This document shows positions 15,949-24,007 of a stretch of DNA of 30,715 bases, one piece after another. Source of the stretch: DATFPK01 sp035264885 (GTDB lineage: Bacteria > Actinomycetota > Thermoleophilia > Solirubrobacterales > 70-9); the NCBI GenBank assembly GCA_035264885.1, contig DATFPK010000107.1:1-30715 (forward strand). Reading direction: 5' to 3'. How positions within the stretch are numbered: position 1 is the stretch's first letter; every line of letters begins with the position of its first letter. A model generated the notes under the pieces. That model saw nothing but the letters and a program-made list of their open reading frames with translations. It had not been told where the DNA came from and made no database searches. The position numbers and the translations under genes were made by a program.

Positions 15949-16825
15949 CGGCGCCTCCGCGGACGCGGCGCCGCTGGCCGGTCGCCAGGACGCTCTCGAG
16001 CTGGGCCAGGTTGTTGAACGTCCCCTTGGCGAGCACGACGCCGTCGAGGTCGGTGACCACGGCGTAGGGACTGCCCGGCACGCTCATCGCCGACCAGGCC
16101 CCGGCGTCGATGTCCTCGTCGAAGACCTCGACCGCGAAGGCCGGCTCGCGGGCCAGGGAGTCGATCGCCGGCTCGAGGCCGCGGCAGATCCGGCAGGAGC
16201 CGGAGACGAAGACCGCCAGCGCCAGCTCGGTCCGGGGGCCGGGAACGCGGCGGTGAACCGGGGCGACGCGGGCGCCGAGCTCCGGTCCCTCGGAAGGGAT
16301 CTCCAGGGCCGAGGACGGGCCGAGCCGGAGACGCAGCATCCCGATCTCCCTGGCCAAGGCGAGAAGCGCCACGGCAAGCCCGGCCGATGCCAGAAGGGAA
16401 GCGACCAGACCGATGCCGAGCCAGCCCTCCGTGGACGGCGCCTCGTAGGGCAGGAGGGCGGCGAGGACGAACGCGACGGCGAGCGCGAGGTTCCGCGCGA
16501 TCGACGCACCGCCGACCTCAGAGCGCGCACCGAAGCAGCCGCAGGGCTGGCCCGCCCGCCCGCGCATCATCGCCGTCCCCATCGCGCCGGCCATCGCCAG
16601 CATCAGCGCCGCGGCGCCCAGAGCCGCGGCGTCGCTGCCCGCAACGACGCCGGGGGCAAGGCCCGCCTCGGCCACGATCAGAGCCGCCCAGGCCACCCAG
16701 CCGGTCCGGCCGTGAAGGCCGAAGGTGCCCAGCGCCAGCCGCGATCGCTCGGGCGCGCCCAGCTTCATCAGGGCCGCGGCGATCAGCACTCCCCCAAGTG
16801 CGAGACGAAGCAGAAGCCCCGGCAT
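15938..16825 (-). CDS. MauE-like membrane domain fused to a thioredoxin-like (MauD-like) domain
   Basis: A 295-residue fusion. Residues 1-160 carry four or more membrane helices and the MauE/DoxX-type motif QPCGCFGAR (Cys95, Cys97). Residues 198-285 form a thioredoxin-like domain: strand ELALAVFVSGS, then Cys211-Arg-Ile-Cys214, then a segment with the cis-proline pattern SVPGSPYAVVTDLDG. In Paracoccus-type mau operons MauE and MauD are separate genes, and both are needed to make the disulfides of the light chain. Here they are one polypeptide, placed directly before the MauA-like gene and overlapping it. The likely role is oxidising or isomerising disulfides in that partner outside the membrane. 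The ATG at 16825 has only a weak AGGTT upstream. Domain calls are solid; the substrate is inferred from context. Confidence 0.78.
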   Translation of the reverse strand: MPGLLLRLALGGVLIAAALMKLGAPERSRLALGTFGLHGRTGWVAWAALIVAEAGLAPGVVAGSDAAALGAAALMLAMAGAMGTAMMRGRAGQPCGCFGARSEVGGASIARNLALAVAFVLAALLPYEAPSTEGWLGIGLVASLLASAGLAVALLALAREIGMLRLRLGPSSALEIPSEGPELGARVAPVHRRVPGPRTELALAVFVSGSCRICRGLEPAIDSLAREPAFAVEVFDEDIDAGAWSAMSVPGSPYAVVTDLDGVVLAKGTFNNLAQLESVLATGQRRRVRGGAAVG

Positions 16826-16865
16826 CGCCGCAACCTAGCAACCGAGGGGCGCGGCTTTCGCCGGG

Positions 16866-19223
16866 TCAGCCGACCGCTTCGACCCAGTCGATCTGCTCGC
16901 CGCAGAGCTCCTGCGCCCGGGCGGGATCGGTGAAGGTCACGCTGGCGTCGGCGCCGGTCGCCGTCGACAGGACCAGCGGGCCCAGCCCGAAGGCCTCGCC
17001 GCCGCGGCCGGGCCCAACGCCTGCGTCGTCGTAGGACAGGGCGATCCGATGATCACCCGGCGCGAGGTCGACCAAACCGAGGGGGACGAACCCGCTGCCG
17101 TGGTCGAGCGCCGCCTCGGCGGAGCCGACGCCGCGGCCGTCGATCGAGAGCGAGAGGTCCCCCCGGGACGAGCCGCCGATCCAGGCCCCATAGGCGCCCT
17201 GACTGGGGATCCGAACCTGGCCGGTCGCCCGGCTGGACGAACCGGGATAGACGATGCCGGGGTCGTTCTGGCCATACGGCCAGTCGTCCGGACGGTTGAG
17301 CTCACCGAGCCTGATGACCGTCGGCGCCGGACGGCGCGAGACCGCGAGCCTGGTCGAGCCGGCTGTGGCGGCGAGGGCGCGCAGCTGCGCGCAGTCGGGC
17401 CGCGCCACGGGCCCGGGCTCGCCGATCCCGAGGTGAAGGAGGGGCGGCGCCGCGACGGGCGGCGCCTGCCAGACCTCGTAGTAGTCGCCCTCGCTGACCA
17501 GCTCGAAGGGCAGCGGCGGCCGGCTGGCGAGCGGTGAGCGCCGCAGCACGAGCGTCCGGTAGGCGAGCAGGCCGCCGAGGTCGAAGCGATCGACGTCGGC
17601 GGCCTCCCCCTTGTCCAGGGAGGTGCCGTCGGCCAGCGGCACCACCCGGCGCCGCAGCTCCGAGGCCCCCTCGGGGTCGGCGTCGCGCAGGAAGTGGCGG
17701 ACGCCGTAGGGCTCGTACTCGGTCATCAGCGCCGGGCCCTGGCCGGCGATCTGCTCGCCGATTCGCTCGAGCTCGGCCAGCCGGTCCCGGGGCGCAAGCC
17801 ACTCCTCGTCGTAGGCGAGCGCATTCGACCAGAGGACGCCGATGGCGATCGCGGCCAGCGCGACGCCGCCCTCGATCCTGGCGCCGCGGTCGATCAGCGC
17901 AGCGGCCCCGGCGGCGCCGGCGAACAGCACTGCCGGCGAGGCGGTCGCCAGGCCCTTGGCGTCGACCCACGGAGAGCCGACCACGACGAGGACTGCGGTC
18001 CCCACGACCAGCGCGCCGCAGAAGATCCCCGATGCGACCGCCGCCCGGCGCCAGGCGACGACCGCTCCCGCGGCGGCAGAGGCGAGGACGACGAGAATCA
18101 GGACGGCGGTCGCGGCCGGGTCTACGGGGTCGATGCGAAAGTCGCCGACCGGCCAGATCCCGGCCGCCTGCCAGACCGACAGGGGCTCGATCAGATTGCC
18201 CACCTCCCTCGGGTCGGTAAGGGCGCCGGCGTCGCGCGGCGCGATCCCTCCGCTGATCAGCCACGGCAGCGTGACCAGCGCCAGCGCACCGGCGAACCAG
18301 GCAGCGGCCCGGGCGGCCTGCGCTGGGGTCTCGCGGCGGAGCGCGAGGACCAGGGTCAAGCCGAGCGCCGGCAGCAGCCAGATCGCGGCGCCGCCCGGCG
18401 ATAGCACCGCGATCAACGCCGCCGAGACGAGAACAGCGGGGAGGACCGCGCGCCAGGACCTCCAGCCCTCTGCCGCGACGGGCAGGAGCGCCGCCAGGCC
18501 GGCCAGGAGCGCGACCGAGGCCATCTCCTTCACCCCGCCCCACAGGTAGTACGCGAAGAGGAGGGCCGGCTGGGCGGCGAGGAATGCGGCCGCCGCGCGG
18601 AGCCAGGGTGAGTCGATCAGGCCCCCGGCGATCGAGTAGAGACCGCCGGCGATGATGGCGCCGAGCACCGCCATGTAGGGCTGGAAGAGCCAGGCGGGGT
18701 CGGTGCCGAGGATCTCCGAGCTCAGGCCGAGCGGGAGGAAGGCGCCGATCGGGTACCCGCTGCCGAGGTTGAAGTCGAGGGTCGCCTCGTAGGAGGAAGG
18801 CGCGAGGCCGCCGAGGTCGCGGCCGTGCTCGATGATCCGGTCGGTGATCGCAAGCCAGGTGGCGGTGTCGTCGAGCTTGACGTAACCGGTGAAGGTGGCC
18901 TCGCCGCTGAGCACGATTGGCGCGGCATACACGGCAAACGCCCCAGCGGCCGCCAACATCCCCCAGAGCGGCGGGCTCACGCGCTCCCACGGCCTGGCGA
19001 GGACGATCCCGACCGCCGCCGCGACCAGCGCCAGCGGGGTGTAGAGCTCGGCGAACGAGCCGGAGATGGTCGCCAACTCCCCGATCAGGATCAGGCCGGC
19101 CAGGCCGACCGCCGGCAGAAGGAGCGACGGGACGGGGATCCGGACGAGCTCGCGCACCAGCAGCCCGCAGCCGACCGTGAGCGCCAGGAAGAGCGCCGGG
19201 AAGACGATCCAGGAGACGATCAC
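16866..19223 (-). CDS. Large polytopic membrane protein, possibly a GT-C-type glycosyltransferase
   Basis: The 785-residue product has about 12-13 hydrophobic helices in residues 1-460 and a mostly soluble beta-rich C-terminal half (about 480-785). The start is GTG 19223, with GAGGAG 5 bases upstream. In the first long outside loop, VKLDDTATWLAITDRI places an acidic pair right after a helix, the position of the catalytic or metal-binding acid in many GT-C lipid-linked-sugar transferases. The C-terminal domain ends with a lectin-like or jelly-roll-like stretch (RGDLSLSIDGRGVGSAEAAL, APGDHRIALSYDD), compatible with carbohydrate binding. I cannot name a family from sequence alone. It ends 40 bases before the MauE fusion and is probably in the same transcript. 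Confidence 0.72.
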   Translation of the reverse strand: MIVSWIVFPALFLALTVGCGLLVRELVRIPVPSLLLPAVGLAGLILIGELATISGSFAELYTPLALVAAAVGIVLARPWERVSPPLWGMLAAAGAFAVYAAPIVLSGEATFTGYVKLDDTATWLAITDRIIEHGRDLGGLAPSSYEATLDFNLGSGYPIGAFLPLGLSSEILGTDPAWLFQPYMAVLGAIIAGGLYSIAGGLIDSPWLRAAAAFLAAQPALLFAYYLWGGVKEMASVALLAGLAALLPVAAEGWRSWRAVLPAVLVSAALIAVLSPGGAAIWLLPALGLTLVLALRRETPAQAARAAAWFAGALALVTLPWLISGGIAPRDAGALTDPREVGNLIEPLSVWQAAGIWPVGDFRIDPVDPAATAVLILVVLASAAAGAVVAWRRAAVASGIFCGALVVGTAVLVVVGSPWVDAKGLATASPAVLFAGAAGAAALIDRGARIEGGVALAAIAIGVLWSNALAYDEEWLAPRDRLAELERIGEQIAGQGPALMTEYEPYGVRHFLRDADPEGASELRRRVVPLADGTSLDKGEAADVDRFDLGGLLAYRTLVLRRSPLASRPPLPFELVSEGDYYEVWQAPPVAAPPLLHLGIGEPGPVARPDCAQLRALAATAGSTRLAVSRRPAPTVIRLGELNRPDDWPYGQNDPGIVYPGSSSRATGQVRIPSQGAYGAWIGGSSRGDLSLSIDGRGVGSAEAALDHGSGFVPLGLVDLAPGDHRIALSYDDAGVGPGRGGEAFGLGPLVLSTATGADASVTFTDPARAQELCGEQIDWVEAVG

Positions 19224-19254
19224 CGGGTCTCCTCAGTACTGCTGCCGGCCGGGC

Positions 19255-19908
19255 TCAGCCGACGGGGACGACCGCGCCAGAGTCGACCAGCTCACGCGCC
19301 TGCCCCGGCTCGGGGTCATAGACCTCGATCTGGGTGTCCTCATCGGGGAAGGCGACGTAGAGGCCGGTTTCGCTGTCCGCTCGCTGGAGCGCCCGGCCGC
19401 CGCCGTCGACGTCGAAGACCTCCTGGCCGGTGTTCGACGCGAGCTCCTGGAGGACCTGGTAGGCGTTCTCCTGGCGGTAGTTGGCGACGGTCAGGAACGG
19501 CTTCTTGGTCTCCGGCTCCTCACCCTCGGGGAGGTAGCGGATGTACGTCCGCCCGTCGGTGATCTTCGTGACCTCGTATTCGACCCCGGCCCGGGGCCCG
19601 ATCCAGTAGACCGGGTAGCCGACGTCGGAGACGGTGTCGGCGAGCTCGTCCTCGGCGACCACCTCCACCGTCTTCTCGGCCTGGGAGCCGTTCCCCGCCG
19701 GCTCCGTGCCCGAGTCATCATCGTCCCCGCGCAGGAAGAGGAGCCAGATGAGTATCACCAGGGCGACGACGAGGACGACCACCGCCGAGATCGGCAGCTT
19801 GCCGAGCGGGCCCGGCAGGCCCGAGTCCGATCCCTCGGATCGGCGTCGCCCCACCCGGTCCTCGGGTGGATTGCCGGTCTGCCCGCTCTGGTCGCCTGGA
19901 TCAGCCAC
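19255..19908 (-). CDS. Single-pass membrane protein of unknown function
   Basis: Not recognised. The 217-residue product has a polar, Gly/Asp/Ser-rich cytoplasmic N-terminus of about 37 residues, one strong membrane helix at about 40-60 (ISAVVVLVVALVILIWLLFL), an acidic run (RGDDDDSG), and a soluble extracytoplasmic domain of about 145 residues with strands such as GYPVYWIGPRAGVEYEVTKI and GLYVAFPDEDTQIEVYDPEP. The start is GTG 19908 with no clear ribosome site. It appears to be the first gene of the minus-strand run towards cydB, 31 bases before the large membrane protein. A 5-base dyad (19930-19945) lies just upstream. Confidence 0.75.
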   Translation of the reverse strand: MADPGDQSGQTGNPPEDRVGRRRSEGSDSGLPGPLGKLPISAVVVLVVALVILIWLLFLRGDDDDSGTEPAGNGSQAEKTVEVVAEDELADTVSDVGYPVYWIGPRAGVEYEVTKITDGRTYIRYLPEGEEPETKKPFLTVANYRQENAYQVLQELASNTGQEVFDVDGGGRALQRADSETGLYVAFPDEDTQIEVYDPEPGQARELVDSGAVVPVG

Positions 19909-19929
19909 TACGCGCTAGTACGACGTCTG

Positions 19930-19945
19930 GACAGAGATTCCTGTC
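19930..19945. promoter_or_regulatory. Small inverted repeat before the seven-gene run
   Basis: GACAG and CTGTC arms of five bases with a six-base centre lie 22-37 bases upstream of GTG 19908, which looks like the first gene of the operon running to cydB. It could be an operator, but arms this short arise by chance. Confidence 0.25.
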
Positions 19946-19987
19946 GCGCTGGGCAGCGGCAGGCAGTCACCGTCGGTGTCAGGTGCC

Positions 19988-21328
19988 CTACGGCGTGACC
20001 GAGATCGCGAAACTCTTCGCGGTGTTGCCGCTGTTCGCGTTAGGCGTGGCGACCGCCATCCGATCGCCGGCGCTGAAGGCGACCGTGAACGGGCCTCCGG
20101 AGCCGGTGGTCTGGCCGCCCGTGATCGTGCATGTCGCGGCCGTGCTGGCGCCGTTGATGCGCAGTGTGTAGGTGGCGCTGCCGCCCTGTGCGGCCGCGTT
20201 GAAGCAACGCATGCCGGTGACGGTGCCGCCAATCGCGACGATCTGCTGAACGTTGGCCTCGGTCGCGTTCTGGCCGCCAAGGCCCACAAACGCGTTGTTG
20301 TTGGCAGCTTGCGCGCCGCTGCTGAAGAGGATTTCGTTGACTCCGGCCGCACCGGTGGGCCCCGTGGGCCCCGTAGCGCCGGTCGCGCCCACTCCGGTCG
20401 GGCCGGTCGGGCCGGTCGAGCCCGTCGCTCCGGTGGGGCCGGTCGGTCCAGCGGGACCGGTCGGGCCGGTTGCGCCGGTGGCGCCATTCGTCCCGTCCTG
20501 ACCGGTCGGGCCGGTGGGACCGGTCGGGCCGGTCGCGCCATTCGTCCCGTCCTGACCGGTCGGGCCGGTGGGACCGGTCGGGCCGGTCGGGCCGGTGGCG
20601 CCATCGGTGCCGTTGGTTCCGTTGGTTCCGTTCGTTCCGTCGGTGCCGGCAGCGCCCGTGGGACCGGTCGGACCGGTGGCGCCATCGGTGCCGTTGGTGC
20701 CGGCAGCACCCGTGGGACCGGTCGGGCCGGTGGCGCCGTCAGCGCCGTTCTGGCCGTCCTCGCCGCTGGGGCCGGTTGGCCCCGGCGGGCCGGTCGGTCC
20801 TCCGGCCGGACCCGCGGCGCCGGTGGCACCTGTCGGGCCGGTCGCGCCAGTCTGGCCGTCGTTGCCGCTTGGACCGGTGGGACCCGTGGCACCGGTCGCG
20901 CCGTCAGTTCCGTTGTTGCCCGTCGGGCCCGTCGGGCCGGTCGGTCCGGTCGCGCCCGCCCCTGTCGGGCCGGTCGGGCCGGTCGGGCCCTGCGATCCGG
21001 TCGGTCCCTGGGGTCCGGTCGCGCCGTCGTCACCCTGCGGGCCGACGACGCCCTGGGGGCCCGTGGGGCCTGCCGGGCCCGTGGCGCCGGTCGGGCCGGC
21101 GGGCTGCAAGGTCTTCGGGTTGAAGAGAACCCGCTGCTCGCCCTTCTTGCACTTCTGCTTCTTGCCGACGATGCGAAGGGAGCCCTTGCCGGGCTGCTTC
21201 TTCTTGACGCAGCCGTACATCGGCCCCTGCTTGACCGCAGCCGAGGCGGGAGTCGCGACTAGGCCCGTGAGGGCAAGGACGAGGACGAGACACAGAGCCG
21301 CACTGGGTCGCGGCAGGGCGATCTTCAA
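19988..21328 (-). CDS. Secreted collagen-like protein 1
   Basis: A 446-residue exported protein with a Gly-X-Y repeat. The start is TTG 21328, with AGGAG 7 bases upstream; it gives a classic signal peptide (ALCLVLVLALTGLVATPASA). An open frame continues upstream to 21526 but lacks a signal there. Residues 31-75 form a basic module with two Cys 20 residues apart (Cys40 and Cys60: YGCVKKKQPGKGS, KKQKCKKGEQRVLFN), shared with the neighbouring collagen-like gene. Residues 78-329 are about 84 Gly-X-Y triplets, mostly G-P-T, G-A-T and G-T-D, with three short interruptions (TGAGATG, PAGGPTG, TGVGATG). The last 117 residues are a compact Ser/Thr/Ala-rich beta domain with two Cys, probably a trimerisation or binding head. 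Surface fibre or adhesin is the likely role. Confidence 0.85.
   Translation of the reverse strand: MKIALPRPSAALCLVLVLALTGLVATPASAAVKQGPMYGCVKKKQPGKGSLRIVGKKQKCKKGEQRVLFNPKTLQPAGPTGATGPAGPTGPQGVVGPQGDDGATGPQGPTGSQGPTGPTGPTGAGATGPTGPTGPTGNNGTDGATGATGPTGPSGNDGQTGATGPTGATGAAGPAGGPTGPPGPTGPSGEDGQNGADGATGPTGPTGAAGTNGTDGATGPTGPTGAAGTDGTNGTNGTNGTDGATGPTGPTGPTGPTGQDGTNGATGPTGPTGPTGQDGTNGATGATGPTGPAGPTGPTGATGSTGPTGPTGVGATGATGPTGPTGAAGVNEILFSSGAQAANNNAFVGLGGQNATEANVQQIVAIGGTVTGMRCFNAAAQGGSATYTLRINGASTAATCTITGGQTTGSGGPFTVAFSAGDRMAVATPNANSGNTAKSFAISVTP
20342..21097 (-). repeat. Gly-X-Y collagen-like repeat region of collagen-like protein 1
   Basis: A 9-base-periodic coding repeat of roughly 84 triplets, dominated by GPT, GAT and GTD. 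Near-identical longer units (for example GPTGPTGQDGTNGATGPTGP twice in succession, around 20470-20580) show recent local duplication. The reverse strand gives artefactual open frames rich in Pro, Val and Arg. Confidence 0.85.
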
Positions 21329-21473
21329 GTTGGAGCTCCTGGGACGAGTGGGATCGGCGTGCCAACGCCGGTGAAGAGATTCCTTGTACCGCAGCGCATG
21401 GAGGCCGGATAGGGATCGACGGCGATTCATTCCGAGTTCAAACCCCCCCCACGCAGGCGTGTCGTCGATTTTT

Positions 21474-21492
21474 GGGGGCCGCGAAGGCCCCC
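21474..21492 (-). terminator. GC-rich hairpin between the two collagen-like genes
   Basis: A perfect 7-bp stem (GGGGGCC / GGCCCCC) with a 5-base loop lies 28 bases past the stop of collagen-like protein 2 on the minus strand. On that strand it is followed by A residues, not T, so it is not a textbook rho-independent terminator. It may still slow polymerase or protect the 3' end. Confidence 0.35.
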
Positions 21493-21519
21493 GGCGGGTG
21501 GACTTTCGCCGCGACCTCA

Positions 21520-23850
21520 TCAGCACAGCACGGCGATGTGGAAGGACCGGTCGTTGGCGGCGTTCACCTTGTCGTCGCTGGTGAAGACACGCACCTGCGT
21601 CGGCGCGCCGGTGACGGGGACAGGCTCCGCAAGCCCCATCCGTGTCCCCAGATAGCTGTTCTGGGGAGTGATGCTGGCGACGGTGGCGACATACGCGCAG
21701 GCGTCGACCGAGGTGCTGAAGGTGAGCAAGTAGGTTCCCGTTCCGGTCCGGCTGGCGCTCGTCAGGCCACTCGACTTTGCGACGGTGCCGTTCGAGTTGA
21801 TCGAAGCCCAGAGGCTCGTTGCGGACGCGCCGGCCGGTCCGGTGGCGCCGGTGGCGCCGGCAGAACCCTGCGGTCCCGTCGCGCCCGTGGCGCCGGCGAG
21901 GCCCTGCGGTCCGGTGGCACCCTGGACGCCCGTCGGGCCGGTCGCGCCGGTCGCGCCCTGGGGACCGGTGGGGCCCTGCAGGCCCTGCGGCCCGGTCGCG
22001 CCGGACGCGCCCTGAGGACCGGTGGGACCCTGCAGGCCGGTCGCGCCGGTCGCGCCCTGAGGACCGGTGGGGCCCTGCAGGCCCTGCGGGCCCGTCGCGC
22101 CGGTCGGACCCTGAGGTCCGGTGGCGCCCGTGGCGCCGGCGGGTCCCTGGGAGCCGGTCGCACCGGTCGTGCCGGCGGGTCCCTGGGAGCCGGTCGCACC
22201 CGTCGGCCCGATGGCGCCCGTCGCTCCGTCAAGTCCATTCTGGCCATCGGCACCTGCCGGACCCTGGGGGCCGGTCGCACCCGTGGCGCCGTCAGCCCCG
22301 TCCTGGCCGTCTACGCCGGCGGCACCAGTGGGGCCAGTGGCGCCATCAGATCCGTCCTGACCGTCGGCACCTGCCGGGCCCTGGGGGCCGGTCGCACCCG
22401 TGGCACCGTCGGCGCCATCCCGCCCGTCCTGGCCATCGGCGCCGGCGGGACCGGTCGCTCCGTCAGCTCCGTCCTGGCCATCGACGCCGGCCGAGCCCTG
22501 CGGACCCGTGGGGCCGGTGGCACCATCAGTTCCGTCCTGGCCATCGGTGCCGGCAGTGCCCTGAGGGCCGGTCGGACCGGTCGCGCCGTCAAGTCCATCC
22601 TGGCCATCGGCACCTGCAGGCCCCTGGGGACCGGTCGGGCCCGTGGCACCGTCGACGCCATCCTGGCCGTCCTGGCCATCGGCGCCGGCCGGCCCCTGAG
22701 AGCCGGTCGCACCGGTCGCACCGTCGGCACCGGCAGGGCCCTGCGGGCCGGTCGGGCCAGTGGCACCGTCGATGCCATCCCGGCCGTCGGCGCCTGCCGG
22801 GCCCTGGGGACCGGTGGAGCCGGTCGCGCCATCAGTTCCATCCTGGCCGTCGGCGCCTGCGGGGCCCTGGGGGCCGGTCGCACCGGTGGCACCGTCAGCA
22901 CCGTCTACACCGTCGGCACCAGTCGGGCCGGTGGAGCCATCAGTTCCATCCTGCCCGTCGGCACCAGCGGGTCCTTGGGAGCCGGTCGCTCCGGTCGCCC
23001 CGTCAAGTCCATCCTGTCCATCGGCACCGGCCTGGCCTTGGGGACCAGTCGGGCCAGTCGCTCCGTCGGCTCCGTCCTGCCCATCGGCGCCGGCCGAGCC
23101 CTGCGGACCCGTGGGGCCGGTGGCGCCATCAGTTCCGTCCTGGCCGTCGGCGCCGGTGGGGCCCTGAGGGCCGGTCGCACCGGCTGCACCGGTCGCGCCG
23201 TCAAGTCCATCCTGTCCATCGGCACCGTCAGGCCCCTGGGGACCGGTCGGGCCAGTCGCACCGTCGGCGCCATCCTGTCCGTCCTGTCCGTCGAGACCGG
23301 CAGCCCCGGTCGGGCCGGTTGCACCATCAACCCCGTCCTCACCGTCGGTCCCGGCCGGACCCTGGGGACCAGTTGGGCCGGAGGCGCCATCGCCGCCGTC
23401 CTGTCCATCGGCACCCGCCGGACCGGTCGGTCCGGTCGCGCCGTCAACTCCATCCTTGCCGTCGGCTCCCGCGGGGCCGGTGGGGCCCGCGGGACCCACG
23501 GGGCCGGCCGGACCAACAGGACCAACAGGGCCAGGCGCGCCAGCGGGACCGGTCGGGCCGACGCCGCCGCGCGGTCCGGCGCCGCCAGGCGTACCCGGAG
23601 TGCCGGGCGTGCCGGGGGTGCCCGGGAGGCCGGCAGCAGCCTTGAAGACGATCCGCTTCTCCCCCTTCTTGCAGCGGGCCCGCTTACCGACAAAGCGCAT
23701 TGCGCCGCGATTCGGCTTCTTGCTCTTGACGCAGATGTAGAGGGCCGACCGGGTGGTGGGGGCGGCTGAAGCGACCGAGGCCGCGAACATGACGAGAGAG
23801 AGGGCCAGCGCCAGGCAGAGCCCAGCGCGGACGAGACGACGGGAAAGCAT
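21520..23850 (-). CDS. Secreted collagen-like protein 2
   Basis: A 776-residue exported protein. ATG 23850 gives the signal peptide LVRAGLCLALALSLVMFAAS ending ASAA; a TTG at 23889 only adds residues before it. Residues 31-72 repeat the two-Cys basic module of the neighbouring gene, with the Cys at the same positions 40 and 60 (YICVKSKKPNRGA, KRARCKKGEKRIVFK). Residues 74-675 are about 200 Gly-X-Y triplets. Most are arranged as a 21-residue unit, GPTGPQGPAGADGQDGLDGAT and variants, repeated many times; the last 150 residues of the stalk switch to GPQG/GATG units. The C-terminal 101 residues (from SATSLWASIN) form a different head domain from protein 1, with Cys in DACAYVAT and at the last position. 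D/Q-rich charged triplets may stabilise the helix without hydroxyproline. A surface filament is likely. Confidence 0.86.
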   Translation of the reverse strand: MLSRRLVRAGLCLALALSLVMFAASVASAAPTTRSALYICVKSKKPNRGAMRFVGKRARCKKGEKRIVFKAAAGLPGTPGTPGTPGTPGGAGPRGGVGPTGPAGAPGPVGPVGPAGPVGPAGPTGPAGADGKDGVDGATGPTGPAGADGQDGGDGASGPTGPQGPAGTDGEDGVDGATGPTGAAGLDGQDGQDGADGATGPTGPQGPDGADGQDGLDGATGAAGATGPQGPTGADGQDGTDGATGPTGPQGSAGADGQDGADGATGPTGPQGQAGADGQDGLDGATGATGSQGPAGADGQDGTDGSTGPTGADGVDGADGATGATGPQGPAGADGQDGTDGATGSTGPQGPAGADGRDGIDGATGPTGPQGPAGADGATGATGSQGPAGADGQDGQDGVDGATGPTGPQGPAGADGQDGLDGATGPTGPQGTAGTDGQDGTDGATGPTGPQGSAGVDGQDGADGATGPAGADGQDGRDGADGATGATGPQGPAGADGQDGSDGATGPTGAAGVDGQDGADGATGATGPQGPAGADGQNGLDGATGAIGPTGATGSQGPAGTTGATGSQGPAGATGATGPQGPTGATGPQGLQGPTGPQGATGATGLQGPTGPQGASGATGPQGLQGPTGPQGATGATGPTGVQGATGPQGLAGATGATGPQGSAGATGATGPAGASATSLWASINSNGTVAKSSGLTSASRTGTGTYLLTFSTSVDACAYVATVASITPQNSYLGTRMGLAEPVPVTGAPTQVRVFTSDDKVNAANDRSFHIAVLC
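21826..23631 (-). repeat. Tandem 63-base units encoding a long collagen-like stalk
   Basis: The coding sequence is built mainly from imperfect tandem copies of a 63-base unit (21 residues, seven Gly-X-Y triplets) of the form ADGQDGxDGATGPTGPQGPAG. Such arrays change copy number by slippage or recombination. The right end is a simpler GTPGTPGTPG run, the left end GPQGATGATG units. Confidence 0.85.
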
Positions 23851-24007
23851 GCGTTGCGTATCGACGGGCCCGCATCCGCCGTTTAGCAACTATCGCTACG
23901 ACATGGGGCTAATCAGGACGACGACGCCCAAATTTCGGTACACAGCGAATTCTCATACGGTCCGCATACCGAATCACGCCTGGGCGGATACCCGGCCGAC
24001 CGCCAGA
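23851..24007 (-). promoter_or_regulatory. AT-richer leader upstream of collagen-like protein 2
   Basis: The 157 bases between the nadA stop and the collagen-like start are clearly less GC-rich than the coding regions on either side, with A/T-rich patches around 23930 and 23950. This fits a promoter and leader for the collagen-like gene. I cannot assign boxes with confidence. Confidence 0.4.

Noticed and set aside
21826..23631. CRISPR array or minisatellite
   Set aside because: The repeat is in frame with one long coding sequence, has a 3-codon internal period and no spacers.
19976..23769. Long plus-strand open frames rich in Arg, Gly, Pro and Val opposite the collagen-like genes
   Set aside because: They are mirror images of the Gly-X-Y repeat; the minus-strand frames have signal peptides and proper head domains.
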